The notes: generated by a model from the sequence alone, not told the origin. DNA of 64,000 nucleotides from Pseudoduganella danionis (GCF_009720775.1 NZ_WNKW01000006.1:248001-312000); one strand, 5' to 3'. Shown: positions 25,741 to 34,745, numbered from the stretch's first letter. A program made the numbers and translations.

Positions 25741-26166
25741 CTAGTGCTTGTGGCCGCAGCCGTGCGAGGCTTTGGCGCCCGTGCCGGGCAATACGGTGCC
25801 CGTTTCGCGGCCACTGTCACCGGCAAAACCGGCCGCATGCAGCCGGCCCATATAGTCGGCCCACAGGCTATCCTGCTCTTGACCTAGGCGATACAGGTAG
25901 TCCCACGTGTACAGGCCGGTATTGTGGCCATCGCTGAACGTGGGCTGGATCGCGTAATTGCCCACCGGCTCGATGCCGGCGATGCCCACTTCGCGCTTGC
26001 CCACTTGCAGAGTCTCCTGCCCCGGACCGTGGCCTTTGACCTCGGCCGATGGCGAATACACGCGCAACAACTCGAACGGAATGGAAAAATTCGCCCCGTC
26101 GTCGAATTCGACTTCGAGACGGCGCGACTGGTTGTGGACCGTCAGGCCCGTTGGCTGTTTGCTCAT
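25741..26166 (-). CDS. DUF971 domain protein
   Basis: A 141-residue protein with the DUF971 fold, also found as the N-terminal domain of gamma-butyrobetaine hydroxylase. TGLTVHNQSRRLEVEFDDG, IPFELLRVYSPSAEV and NYAIQPTFSDGHNTGLYTWD are the family core. The C terminus ends His-rich (GCGHKH), which could bind metal. Stand-alone DUF971 proteins are linked to Fe-S cluster proteins, but function is not established. It overlaps the HIT gene end by 4 bp and lies upstream of ubiE. Confidence 0.88.
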   Translation of the reverse strand: MSKQPTGLTVHNQSRRLEVEFDDGANFSIPFELLRVYSPSAEVKGHGPGQETLQVGKREVGIAGIEPVGNYAIQPTFSDGHNTGLYTWDYLYRLGQEQDSLWADYMGRLHAAGFAGDSGRETGTVLPGTGAKASHGCGHKH

Positions 26167-26600
26167 GCTATCCCCTGCAGACGTTCTATCATGGCCTCAT
26201 GCAGCGCTGGCAACAGCGCGCGGCGGGCCGCCAGCACGGCCGGATCGGCAGCACGCTGTACCGGTGCCCAGGTCGGCTGAGGGAAATGGGCATCGTCGGT
26301 ATAGCGCGGGATCACGTGCCAGTGCACATGGGGCGTCATGTTACCAAAGCTGGCCAGATTGATCTTGTGCGGCGCCATCACGGCGCGCTGGGCCTCTTCT
26401 ACGGCCCAGACTACGGCCATCACATGCTGCCGCTGGGCCGCCGTCAGGTCCGTCATTTCGCGCACATGCTCGCGCCACACCACGCGGGTGTAGCCCGGAT
26501 ACTCCGGCTCGTCGACATTGATCACCACCAGCAGCTCGTCGCCCCAGATGATCACGCCTTCGGCCGGTGCTTCCAGCAGGTTGCACAGATCGCAGGCCAT
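26163..26600 (-). CDS. HIT family nucleotide hydrolase/transferase
   Basis: A 145-residue histidine triad protein. The N-terminal CDLCNLL supplies Cys residues that may bind zinc, and the active-site motif HVHWHVIPRYTDD carries the His-x-His-x-His pattern near residue 90. HIT proteins hydrolyse nucleoside phosphoramidates or dinucleoside polyphosphates. It overlaps the end of the large oxidoreductase by 1 bp and DUF971 by 4 bp, so the three are translationally coupled. Confidence 0.88.
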   Translation of the reverse strand: MACDLCNLLEAPAEGVIIWGDELLVVINVDEPEYPGYTRVVWREHVREMTDLTAAQRQHVMAVVWAVEEAQRAVMAPHKINLASFGNMTPHVHWHVIPRYTDDAHFPQPTWAPVQRAADPAVLAARRALLPALHEAMIERLQGIA

Positions 26601-29600
26601 TACACCAGCACCCGCTCGATGCCGCCTGCATTGGCGCGCTGCACGTATTCCGGCAGCCAGTTCTCGCCCAGCAGGTGCTTGGCAATTTCCACCACGATGT
26701 AGTCAGCCGTGGTGCCCGCATCTTCGCTGTAGCGCGACACGCCACCCAGACAGGCCGGGCAGCTGGTCAGGATTTTCACGTCGCCATCGAAACCGTCGGC
26801 GCGCAGCTTGTTGGCGCCGCTCACCACTTCCTGCTCCTTGCGGAAACGTACCTGCGTGGAGATGTCGGGACGGGCAATCATCAGCGTGCCGGAATCGCCG
26901 CAGCAGCGGTCGTTCTTCTCGATCTTCACATTGTCATGCGTCTGGATCAGCGCGTTCACCGTCTTGGTGGCTTCCTGCATCTTCATCGGCGTGTGGCAAG
27001 GCTCGTGGTACATATAGCGCGTACCCGTCACACCTTCCAGCTTGACCTGTTTTTCCATCAGATATTCGTGGATATCCATGATGCGGCAGCCGGGGAAGAT
27101 CTTGTCGAACTCGTAGGTGGCCAACTGATCGTAGCAAGTGCCGCACGAGACCAGCACGGTCTTGATGTCCAGATAGTTGAGCGTATTCGCCATGCGGTGG
27201 AACAGCACGCGGTTATCCGTCATCATCTTCTCGGCCTTGTCGTACTCGCCCGCGCCGCGTTGCGGATAGCCGCAGCACAGGTAGCCCGGCGGCAGCACGG
27301 TCTGCACGCCGACTTCCCACAGCATGGCCTGGGTGGCCAGACCTACCTGCGAGAACAGACGCTCGGAACCGCAGCCGGGGAAGTAGAACACGGCTTCCGT
27401 GTCCGCATTGGTTTTCTGCGGATTACGGATAATCGGGATGACCTTGTCATCTTCGATATCGAGCAGCGCACGCGCAGTCTTCTTCGGCAGGCCGCCCGGC
27501 ATTTTCTTGTTGATGAAGTGAATCACCTGCTCGCGCACTTTCGGCTTGCCCACGGTCGGTGGCGGTGCCTTGGTCTGGGTGCGGGCGAACTTCTTGAGCA
27601 GATCATTACCGAGGCGCTGGGCCTTGTAGCCTATGCCCACCATGGCCGCGCGGGTGGCGTTGATGGTGGCCGGATCGGTGGCATTGAGGAAGAACATCGC
27701 CGCCGATTTACCGGGATTGAAGCTCTTCTTGTCCATCTTGCGCAGCAGATTGCGCATGTTCATGGATACATCGCCGAAGTCGATGTTGACCGGGCATGGC
27801 GTGACGCACTTGTGGCAGACGGTGCAGTGATCCGCCACGTCTTCAAATTCTTCCCAGTGCTTGATCGAGATGCCGCGACGGGTCTGCTCTTCGTACAGGA
27901 AAGCTTCGATCAGCGACGAGGTCGCAAGAATCTTGTCGCGCGGCGAGTACAGCAGATTGGCGCGCGGTACGTGGGTCGAGCACACAGGTTTGCACTTGCC
28001 GCAGCGCAGGCAGTCCTTGACGCTGTTGGCGATGTTGCCGATATCGCTTTGCTGCATAATCAGCGATTCGTGGCCCATCAGACCAAACGATGGCGTGTAG
28101 GCGTTGCGCAGGTCGGCTTCCATGCCGCTCAGATTGAGCAGCTTGCCCTTGTTGAAGCGGCCTTCCGGATCGACCTTCTGCTTGTAGTCGCGGAACGGAC
28201 CGATTTCTTCTTCGGTCAGGAACTCCAGCTTGGTAATGCCGATGCCATGCTCGCCCGAGATCACGCCATTCAGCGAACGGGCCAGCGTCATGATGCGTGC
28301 CACGGCCTGATGCGCCAGTTGCAGCATTTCATAGTGGTCCGAGTTGACGGGCAAGTTGGTGTGCACATTGCCGTCACCCGCGTGCATGTGCAGCGCCACG
28401 AACACGCGGCCGCGCAGCACGCGCTTGTGGATGGCAGTGGCTTCGTCGAGGATCAGCTTGTAGGCTGCGCCGTTGAAGATCTGGCGCAGGCTCGCGCGGA
28501 TTTCCTGTTTCCACGAAATGCGCACGGTGCGGTCCTGCACCACGTCGAACAGACGCGCCTGTGGCTGCGCAGCCAGACGTTCGAGCAGCGCCGGCACCAG
28601 ACGTTCGAGGCCCAGTGCTTCCAGTTGCGGCAGTGCCGTCTGCAGCGGCTGATCGAGTTCGGCCAGCAGATAGGCCCAGCGGGCCTGCACCTGTGCCAGC
28701 AGCGCGGTCGCCTGCTGCACGCGGTCGCCCAGCATTTCTTCGTCGCCCACGCCGTCGTCGGCGTCGTCGCTCTTGCCGATAGGCAGATTGCCAGCAGCGA
28801 AGAACTGCTGCAGTTCATCGGCCAGTTGCAGCTTGTTGCGGATCGACAGTTCGATGTTGATGCGCTCGATGCCGTCGGTGTACTCACCCATGCGGTTGAG
28901 CGGAATCACCACGTCTTCGTTAATCTTGAACGCGTTGGTGTGCTTGGCAATCGCCGCCGTGCGGGCACGATCCAGCCAGAATTTCTTGCGCGCTTCAGGG
29001 CTGACAGCGACAAAGCCTTCACCCACGCGGGTATTGGCCAGACGGATCACTTCCGACGCAGCCAGTGCCACGGCGTTTTCATCGTCGCCGACGATGTCGC
29101 CGAACAGCGCCATTTTCGGCAGCACGCCGCGCTTGGATTTGGTGGCATAGCCGACCGCACGCAGATAGCGCTCATCCAGGTGTTCGAGACCAGCCAGACG
29201 CAGCGTGGCGAACTGCTCACCCTTGGCTGGCAGGCTGTCCAGATAATCCTTGATCTCCACGATCGATGGAATCGCATCGCGCGCCTGACCGAAGAATTCG
29301 AGGCAGACCGTGCGCGTATGCTTGGGCATCTTGTGCAGTATCCAGCGTGCCGACGTGATCAGACCATCGCAGCCTTCTTTCTGGATGCCGGGCAGACCGG
29401 CGAGGAATTTGTCGGTAACGTCTTTGCCCAGACCTTCCTTGCGGAATTTGCGGCCTTCGATTTCCAGCACTTCCGTCTTGAACGGTTCGCCTTTGGCTTC
29501 GCCGCGGGTGCTCGGATGAGTCCACTCCAGTTTGAAGCGGGCCAGCGGGGCATCGTGAATCTTGGACAGGTTGTGATCGAGACGCGTGACTTCCAGCCAG

Positions 29601-30616
29601 TCGCCATTCGGATCGACCATGCGCCACGAGGCCAGATTGTCGAGCGCCGTACCCCACAGCACGGCCTTCTTGCCGCCCGCATTCATGGCGATATTGCCGC
29701 CTATGCAGGAGGCATGCGCCGAAGTGGGGTCAACCGCGAACACGAAACCGGCCTTCTCGGCCGCTTCCGATACCTTGTTGGTGATCACGCCGGCACCCGT
29801 GTAGATGGTGGCGTATTCACGGCTCAGGCCGGGCAATACCTTCATTTCCACGGCGCCCATGTTGAGCAGCTTTTCCGTGTTGATCACAGCCGACATCGGC
29901 GTGAGCGGAATCGCGCCGCCCGTGTAACCGGTGCCGCCGCCGCGCGGGATGATGGTCAGCCCCAGTTCGATACAGCCTTTGACCAGACCGGCCATTTCTT
30001 CTTCGCTGTCCGGGGTCAGCACCACGAACGGGTATTCCACGCGCCAGTCGGTCGCGTCGGTCACGTGCGAAATCCGCTTCATGCCGTCGAAGCAGATGTT
30101 GTGCTTGTCCGTGTAGCGGCCCAGCACTTTGTAGGTACGCTTGCGCAGATCATAGGTCTGCTTGAATTCTTCGCCGAAGTCCGCAACTGCCTTGCCTGCA
30201 GCGCGCAGCAACTGGGCCACGTTCTCGCTGCGCTGGCGCGCTTCGGCATCGTCGGCCGCACCGTTTTCATCGACGCTATGGCGGCGCTTGTCCACTTCGG
30301 CCAGACGGTGGTGCAGTGCTTCTATCAATTCCTGGCGGCGCTTGGGATTGTCCAGCAAGTCGTCCTGCAGGTAGGGATTGCGCCGCACGGCCCAGATATC
30401 GCCGAGCACTTCGTACAGCATACGGGCCGAACGGCCCGTCTGACGCGCACCGCGCAAAGCATCCAGCAAGCTCCACGACTCCTCGCCCAGCAGCCGGATC
30501 ACGATCTCGCGATCGGAAAACGACGTGTAGTTATAAGGAATCTCGCGCAGGCGCGTGGCCTCCGGACCGTGAGGCGTTTCCGCCAGCAAAGCTTGAATTT
30601 GTGCAGGGGCGTTCAT
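26600..30616 (-). CDS. DUF3683 FAD-linked oxidase with Fe-S and CCG domains
   Basis: A 1338-residue fusion from the ATG at 30616 (MNAPAQIQALLAETPHGPEA). In order: a DUF3683 N-terminal region (about 1-180), an FAD-binding PCMH domain with PRGGGTGYTGGAIPLTP near 222, an FAD oxidase C-terminal domain with HMHAGDGNVHTNLPV, two 4Fe-4S motifs (CLRCGKCKPVC about 867 and CTVCHKCVTPC about 929), and two CCG half-domains (YLCCGYPQRG about 1115, RCCGDSGTL about 1237). This combines the GlcD and GlcF parts of 2-hydroxyacid oxidation in one chain. D-lactate or D-2-hydroxyglutarate are plausible substrates, with electrons passing to quinone. Substrate is inferred. Confidence 0.92.
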   Translation of the reverse strand: MNAPAQIQALLAETPHGPEATRLREIPYNYTSFSDREIVIRLLGEESWSLLDALRGARQTGRSARMLYEVLGDIWAVRRNPYLQDDLLDNPKRRQELIEALHHRLAEVDKRRHSVDENGAADDAEARQRSENVAQLLRAAGKAVADFGEEFKQTYDLRKRTYKVLGRYTDKHNICFDGMKRISHVTDATDWRVEYPFVVLTPDSEEEMAGLVKGCIELGLTIIPRGGGTGYTGGAIPLTPMSAVINTEKLLNMGAVEMKVLPGLSREYATIYTGAGVITNKVSEAAEKAGFVFAVDPTSAHASCIGGNIAMNAGGKKAVLWGTALDNLASWRMVDPNGDWLEVTRLDHNLSKIHDAPLARFKLEWTHPSTRGEAKGEPFKTEVLEIEGRKFRKEGLGKDVTDKFLAGLPGIQKEGCDGLITSARWILHKMPKHTRTVCLEFFGQARDAIPSIVEIKDYLDSLPAKGEQFATLRLAGLEHLDERYLRAVGYATKSKRGVLPKMALFGDIVGDDENAVALAASEVIRLANTRVGEGFVAVSPEARKKFWLDRARTAAIAKHTNAFKINEDVVIPLNRMGEYTDGIERINIELSIRNKLQLADELQQFFAAGNLPIGKSDDADDGVGDEEMLGDRVQQATALLAQVQARWAYLLAELDQPLQTALPQLEALGLERLVPALLERLAAQPQARLFDVVQDRTVRISWKQEIRASLRQIFNGAAYKLILDEATAIHKRVLRGRVFVALHMHAGDGNVHTNLPVNSDHYEMLQLAHQAVARIMTLARSLNGVISGEHGIGITKLEFLTEEEIGPFRDYKQKVDPEGRFNKGKLLNLSGMEADLRNAYTPSFGLMGHESLIMQQSDIGNIANSVKDCLRCGKCKPVCSTHVPRANLLYSPRDKILATSSLIEAFLYEEQTRRGISIKHWEEFEDVADHCTVCHKCVTPCPVNIDFGDVSMNMRNLLRKMDKKSFNPGKSAAMFFLNATDPATINATRAAMVGIGYKAQRLGNDLLKKFARTQTKAPPPTVGKPKVREQVIHFINKKMPGGLPKKTARALLDIEDDKVIPIIRNPQKTNADTEAVFYFPGCGSERLFSQVGLATQAMLWEVGVQTVLPPGYLCCGYPQRGAGEYDKAEKMMTDNRVLFHRMANTLNYLDIKTVLVSCGTCYDQLATYEFDKIFPGCRIMDIHEYLMEKQVKLEGVTGTRYMYHEPCHTPMKMQEATKTVNALIQTHDNVKIEKNDRCCGDSGTLMIARPDISTQVRFRKEQEVVSGANKLRADGFDGDVKILTSCPACLGGVSRYSEDAGTTADYIVVEIAKHLLGENWLPEYVQRANAGGIERVLV

Positions 30617-30764
30617 ATTGCGATTCGACTGGAGACGACTAGTGACATTAGCCGGGAGGGTCATTCTAGCGTATTGCGGCGCACCACGCCGGAACAGCCT
30701 TCAATGCGCTAGGGCTAATCGGCGCGCCATTAATCCGCAAATAATTTGAAAATCGCAGGTTTCG

Positions 30765-30795
30765 TTGGCAATAAATGCCGAAACTTGGCAATAAA
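30765..30795. repeat. Two TTGGCAATAAA direct repeats exactly 20 bp apart
   Basis: The copies are at 30765-30775 and 30785-30795, in the gap upstream of the large oxidoreductase and after the YqaA-type gene. A 20-bp period equals about two helical turns, which fits a dimeric regulator binding one face. It is about 150-180 bp ahead of the oxidoreductase start codon. No regulator was identified. Confidence 0.45.
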
Positions 30796-30848
30796 CTGAA
30801 TTTAATTCACAAACTCAGCTTGTTGACAATATGTTTAATTGCACCAAA

Positions 30849-31340
30849 TTAGCCCAGCAGATGGGCGATGCCATGCCAGAACCCGTCCGGCACATACAAC
30901 AATAGCGTGGTCATGGTCAGGTAGCGCAGCAGTTTGCCCACGGCCATATAGGCTATGCTGGGCCAGAACGGCAGGTGCAGCCAGCCCCCCAGCGTGCACA
31001 GGGGGTCGCCTATGCCGGGCAGCCACGATAGCAGCATAGTCTTGGCGCCATAGCGCTCCAGCCAGTGGAACCAGCGGCTCTGGCGCTCGCGCGCGAACGA
31101 TTGCTTGGCCTGATAACCCATCCAGTAATCGATCGCGCCGCCCAGCGTATTGCCGACCGTGGCCACGGCGATGGCAGGCCAGAACAACTGGGGATTGGCT
31201 TTGATCACGGCAAACACGGCCGGTTCGGAGCCCAGCGGCACCAGCGTGGCAGAGATCAAGCTCACCAGAAACACGGAAGTCAGCCCTACCTGCGGCGCGG
31301 CCAGCACACTGAGCAGCCATGCAATTGCGGATTCGATCAT
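30849..31340 (-). CDS. YqaA family membrane protein (DedA-like)
   Basis: A 163-residue integral membrane protein of the SNARE-associated/VTT group. It has LTSVFLVSLISATLVPLGSE, AIAVATVGNTLGGAIDYWMG and a SWLPGIGDPLCTLGGWLHLP segment, with Gly/Asp residues as in DedA proteins. YqaA relatives are smaller than classical DedA proteins. DedA proteins take part in lipid flipping and envelope integrity; the role of YqaA is not proven. It is divergent from ilvA. Confidence 0.88.
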   Translation of the reverse strand: MIESAIAWLLSVLAAPQVGLTSVFLVSLISATLVPLGSEPAVFAVIKANPQLFWPAIAVATVGNTLGGAIDYWMGYQAKQSFARERQSRWFHWLERYGAKTMLLSWLPGIGDPLCTLGGWLHLPFWPSIAYMAVGKLLRYLTMTTLLLYVPDGFWHGIAHLLG

Positions 31341-31371
31341 CGCTTTCTTATGCGCTTAATTCAGCGCTTTC

Positions 31372-31400
31372 TTCAGATGTAGGGGGGTGTCCATTATAAT
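31372..31400 (+). promoter_or_regulatory. Candidate sigma-70 promoter of ilvA
   Basis: A perfect TATAAT at 31395-31400 sits 17 bp after TTCAGA (31372-31377, four of six -35 matches). It would give a leader of about 150 nt before the ilvA ATG. Confidence 0.45.
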
Positions 31401-31515
31401 AAATTGCATCCGCATGAATGCACCGTCCGGCTTGCGCCCACCCGCGCTCTGCCAGCGCCCTGCTCCACCCCGGTCACCCGCCGGTTAGTTAGCATAGCTT
31501 GAAGTACCGTACGCA

Positions 31516-31529
31516 CCAGAATATTCTGG
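31516..31529. promoter_or_regulatory. Perfect 14-bp palindrome in the ilvA leader
   Basis: CCAGAATATTCTGG ends 25 bp ahead of the ilvA start codon. Position and symmetry fit an operator or a leader hairpin. No matching site was found elsewhere in the window, so the regulator is unknown. Confidence 0.4.
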
Positions 31530-31554
31530 CCCGGAATCATTATGTTTGCAGACC

Positions 31555-33090
31555 ATGACCATCGATTATCTGAAGAAAATCCTGACCGCCCGCGTCTACG
31601 ACGTCGCCACTGAAACCCCGCTCGAGCACGCACCTGCCCTGTCGCAGCGCTGCGGCAACCGAATTTACTACAAGCGCGAGGACATGCAGAGCGTGTTCAG
31701 CTTCAAGATTCGTGGCGCCTACAACAAAATGGCTCACCTGAGCGACGCCCAGCGCAAGCGCGGCGTGATCTGCGCTTCGGCCGGCAACCATGCACAAGGT
31801 GTGGCCCTGTCGGCCGCCAAGCTGGGCTGCCGCGCCCTGATCGTGATGCCCACCACCACGCCTCAGGTCAAGATCGATGCCGTCAAGTCGCGCGGCGGTC
31901 CGTCCGTGGAAGTGGTGCTGCATGGCGAATCCTACACGGATGCCTACAACCACGCTTTGCTGCTGGAACAGGAACAGAAACTGACCTTCGTCCATCCGTT
32001 CGACGATCCGGACGTGATCGCCGGTCAGGGCACTATCGGTATGGAAATCCTGCGCCAGCATTCCGGCCCCATCCATGCGATTTTCGTCGCCATCGGCGGT
32101 GGCGGCCTGATCTCGGGCGTAGCGGCCTATGTCAAGGCGATCCGTCCCGACATCAAGATCATCGGCGTACAGACGCTCGATTCCGACGCCATGGCGCGCA
32201 GCATCAAGGCCGGTGAACGCGTGACCCTGTCCGACGTCGGCCTGTTCTCGGATGGCACGGCGGTGCGTCTGGTCGGCGAAGAAACCTTCCGTCTGACCCA
32301 GCAGTATGTGGACGACATCATCCTCGTCGATACGGACGCCATCTGCGCCGCCATCAAGGATGTGTTCACCGATACCCGCAGCATCCTCGAGCCGGCCGGT
32401 GCGCTGGCCGTGGCCGGTGCCAAAGCCTATATCGAACGCGCGGCGCTGACCAAAGAGCCGGTCGAGAATCAGACCCTGATCACCATCGCCTGCGGCGCGA
32501 ACATGAATTTCGACCGCCTGCGTTTCGTTGCCGAGCGTGCCGAACTGGGCGAATCGCGCGAAGCCGTATTTGCCGTCACCCTGCCCGAGCAGCGCGGCAG
32601 CTTCAAGCGCTTCTGCGCCTTGGTAGGCCCGCGCAATGTGACCGAGTTCAACTACCGGATCAGCGACAAGGACGAAGCCCACGTCTTCGTCGGCGTGCAG
32701 ATCGCCGACCGCAGCGAATCGGGCAAGCTGGCACGCAATTTCGAGGAACAGGATTTCCGCACGCTGGACCTGACCCACGACGAACTGGCCAAAGCCCACA
32801 TCCGCCATCTGGTCGGTGGCAAGAGCGCGCTGGCGCAGGACGAACTGCTGTACCGTTTCGAATTCCCCGAGCGTCCGGGCGCGCTGATGCGCTTCCTGAA
32901 TTCGATGGCGCCGAACTGGAATATCTCGCTGTGCCACTACCGCAGCCAAGGGGGCGACGTGGGCCGGATTCTGATCGGCCTGCAGGTGCCGCCTGAGGAA
33001 ATGGAGCAGTTTGCCCAGTTCCTCACCACGCTGGGCTACCGCTACTGGGATGAGAGCGCCAACCCCGTGTACAAACTCTTCCTCGGCTAA
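31555..33090 (+). CDS. ilvA: Threonine ammonia-lyase, biosynthetic
   Basis: 511 residues from the ATG at 31555 (MTIDYLKKILTARVYDVATE). The PLP lysine is Lys51 in SVFSFKIRGAYNKM, and the phosphate-binding loop is AIGGGGLISGVA. Two ACT-like regulatory repeats lie in the last 180 residues (REAVFAVTLPEQRGSFKRFC and LLYRFEFPERPGALMRFL). This is the allosteric, isoleucine-inhibited form rather than the catabolic TdcB type. It converts threonine to 2-oxobutanoate for isoleucine synthesis. The frame can be extended to a TTG at 31546, which has no advantage. Confidence 0.95.
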   Translation: MTIDYLKKILTARVYDVATETPLEHAPALSQRCGNRIYYKREDMQSVFSFKIRGAYNKMAHLSDAQRKRGVICASAGNHAQGVALSAAKLGCRALIVMPTTTPQVKIDAVKSRGGPSVEVVLHGESYTDAYNHALLLEQEQKLTFVHPFDDPDVIAGQGTIGMEILRQHSGPIHAIFVAIGGGGLISGVAAYVKAIRPDIKIIGVQTLDSDAMARSIKAGERVTLSDVGLFSDGTAVRLVGEETFRLTQQYVDDIILVDTDAICAAIKDVFTDTRSILEPAGALAVAGAKAYIERAALTKEPVENQTLITIACGANMNFDRLRFVAERAELGESREAVFAVTLPEQRGSFKRFCALVGPRNVTEFNYRISDKDEAHVFVGVQIADRSESGKLARNFEEQDFRTLDLTHDELAKAHIRHLVGGKSALAQDELLYRFEFPERPGALMRFLNSMAPNWNISLCHYRSQGGDVGRILIGLQVPPEEMEQFAQFLTTLGYRYWDESANPVYKLFLG

Positions 33091-33103
33091 GCGTCGAGCA
33101 AGG

Positions 33104-33128
33104 CGGCATGGTTTGCGCTACCATGCCG
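33104..33128 (+). terminator. Hairpin after ilvA
   Basis: A perfect 9-bp stem, CGGCATGGT/ACCATGCCG, has a 7-nt loop, 14 bp after the ilvA stop. The downstream T content is low, so strength is uncertain. It covers the ATG at 33123, an argument against that ATG as the queF start. Confidence 0.45.
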
Positions 33129-33152
33129 TCCTTCACCAAAACGAGTACCGTC

Positions 33153-33986
33153 ATGACCAACACCGCCGATCTGTCCCCGCTGGGAAAAAACTCTGCCTAC
33201 CGCACCGATTACGCACCGGAATTGCTGTTCCCGATTCCACGGCAGGGCAAGCGCGATGAACTGGGCCTGACGGGCACGCTGCCGTTTTTCGGCGTGGATA
33301 TCTGGAATGCCTACGAAATTTCGTGGCTCAACCAGCGCGGCAAACCGCAGGTGGCCATCGCCCGCATTACCGTGCCGGCCGATTCGCCCAACATCGTCGA
33401 ATCGAAGTCCTTCAAGCTCTACCTGAACTCGTTCAACCAGACCCGGCTCGATAGCGTGGTAGCGCTGAAGACCTTGCTGCAGCAGGATCTGTCCAAGGCA
33501 GTGGGTGCCAACGTGCACATCTCGCTGACCCAGCCCGAAGAATTCGGCATGATCACCATGGGCGAACTCGATGGCCTGCTGCTTGACCGTCTGGACATCG
33601 AAGTGGACCACTACAGTCCCGATCCATCGCTGCTGAAGGCGGCACTCGACGAAGAGCCGGTGGAAGAAAAACTGGTATCGCACCTGCTGAAATCCAACTG
33701 TCTGGTCACGGGCCAGCCGGACTGGGCCAGCGTGCAGATCCACTATGCAGGCCCGCAAATCGATCAGGAAAGCCTGCTGCGCTACCTGATAGGCTTCCGC
33801 GAACACAACGAGTTCCACGAGCAGTGCGTAGAGCGCATCTTCATCGACATCCTGCGCCAGTGCCACCCGCAACAACTGGCCGTGTACGCACGCTACACGC
33901 GCCGTGGCGGGCTCGATATCAATCCGTGGCGCAGCAACTTCAGCAGCGCCCAGAAGCCGGCCAATCTGCGCGGCGCACGCCAGTAA
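33153..33986 (+). CDS. queF: NADPH-dependent 7-cyano-7-deazaguanine reductase
   Basis: 277 residues from the ATG at 33153 (MTNTADLSPLGKNSAYRTDY). This is the two-domain QueF, as in E. coli. The N-terminal half has VESKSFKLYLNSFNQTR, and the C-terminal half carries the catalytic Cys in LLKSNCLVTGQPDWASVQ, where Cys forms the thioimide with preQ0. It reduces preQ0 to preQ1 for queuosine in tRNA. No other que genes are adjacent. ATGs at 33108 and 33123 are in frame but less likely. Confidence 0.95.
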   Translation: MTNTADLSPLGKNSAYRTDYAPELLFPIPRQGKRDELGLTGTLPFFGVDIWNAYEISWLNQRGKPQVAIARITVPADSPNIVESKSFKLYLNSFNQTRLDSVVALKTLLQQDLSKAVGANVHISLTQPEEFGMITMGELDGLLLDRLDIEVDHYSPDPSLLKAALDEEPVEEKLVSHLLKSNCLVTGQPDWASVQIHYAGPQIDQESLLRYLIGFREHNEFHEQCVERIFIDILRQCHPQQLAVYARYTRRGGLDINPWRSNFSSAQKPANLRGARQ

Positions 33987-34090
33987 AGCCTGTCAGCACA
34001 GGCCGTAGCATGTATGCCGACGGCACGATACATTTCTGATCGGCACAGTTAATTCAGGCGTATCATAAGCACATAGGCAGCATAGTGCCG

Positions 34091-34109
34091 GACCCCGCCT
34101 CGGGGTTTT
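34091..34109 (+). terminator. Terminator between queF and ptsN
   Basis: An ACCCCG/CGGGGT stem with a CCT loop is followed by TTTT. It is about 105 bp past the queF stop and just upstream of a TATAAT, so it separates queF from the ptsN unit. Confidence 0.55.
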
Positions 34110-34132
34110 CCGGTGCCGGACAGAAAAAGGCC

Positions 34133-34138
34133 TATAAT
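34133..34138 (+). promoter_or_regulatory. Candidate -10 element of the ptsN-hprK-rapZ unit
   Basis: A perfect TATAAT lies 46 bp ahead of the ptsN ATG. No good -35 was found at 16-18 bp; TTTTCC at 34106-34111 is 21 bp away. The position makes the longer ptsN frame from 34113 unlikely, because it would begin upstream of this promoter. Confidence 0.35.
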
Positions 34139-34184
34139 GCGCTCGCAGGCCGCATTTGTGCGCCGCAACATTCTATGTCGCAAT

Positions 34185-34667
34185 ATGAATAACCTAAGCA
34201 AAATACTCTCACTGGAAAACGTGCAGCTCGATCTGGAAGTGTCGAGCAAGAAGCGCGCTTTCGAGCAAGCCGGCCTGATCTTCGAAAACAATTGCGGCAT
34301 CGCCCGCTCCACCGTCTCGGACAATCTGTTCGCGCGTGAGCGTCTGGGTTCCACGGGGCTCGGGCATGGCGTGGCGGTTCCTCACGGCCGCGTAAAAGGC
34401 ATGAAGAGCCTGAAGTCGCCGCTGGCCGCGTTTGTGCGTCTGGCCGAGCCGATTCCATTCGAGTCGCCCGATGGCAAACCGGTCAATCTGTTGTTTTTCC
34501 TGCTGATCCCTGACCACGTCACCCAGCAGCACCTGGAGATCCTGTCCGAGATCGCCGAAATGTTCTCCGACGACGCATTCCGCGTGGCCCTGAGCACGGA
34601 CCCGGATCCGGCCTCGGTCTACCAGCGCATCATCAGCTGGGTGCCTACCCTGCAGGCAGCCGGTTAA
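34185..34667 (+). CDS. ptsN: Nitrogen-related PTS EIIA protein
   Basis: 160 residues from the ATG at 34185 (MNNLSKILSLENVQLDLEVS). The phosphorylated His is His67 in GHGVAVPHGRV. EIIA-Ntr is the last acceptor of the PtsP-NPr-EIIA-Ntr chain and, when dephosphorylated, controls potassium transport and other targets. hprK and rapZ follow on the same strand, as expected. Unusually, the gene is not downstream of rpoN-hpf, which lie on the opposite strand about 3.4 kb away. Confidence 0.93.
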   Translation: MNNLSKILSLENVQLDLEVSSKKRAFEQAGLIFENNCGIARSTVSDNLFARERLGSTGLGHGVAVPHGRVKGMKSLKSPLAAFVRLAEPIPFESPDGKPVNLLFFLLIPDHVTQQHLEILSEIAEMFSDDAFRVALSTDPDPASVYQRIISWVPTLQAAG

Positions 34668-34674
34668 GTCATCA

Positions 34675-34731
34675 GACGATATCGTCAGGGGCGCCTGACT
34701 ATGGGTTACACTACCAGCTAGTTCAACCCAT
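34675..34731. repeat. Cluster of short inverted repeats between ptsN and hprK
   Basis: The 78-bp gap holds GACGATATCGTC (34675-34686), overlapping GTCAGG/CCTGAC with a GGCG loop (34684-34699), then ATGGGTT/AACCCAT (34701-34731). Together these could fold the leader of hprK. There is no T tract, so termination is not suggested. Confidence 0.4.
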
Positions 34732-34745
34732 CACGAAGACGCCCC

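Noticed and set aside
26567..30712. A 1381-codon plus-strand frame opposite the large oxidoreductase
   Set aside because: Same artefact. The minus-strand gene has full FAD and Fe-S motifs, and the plus-strand product has none.
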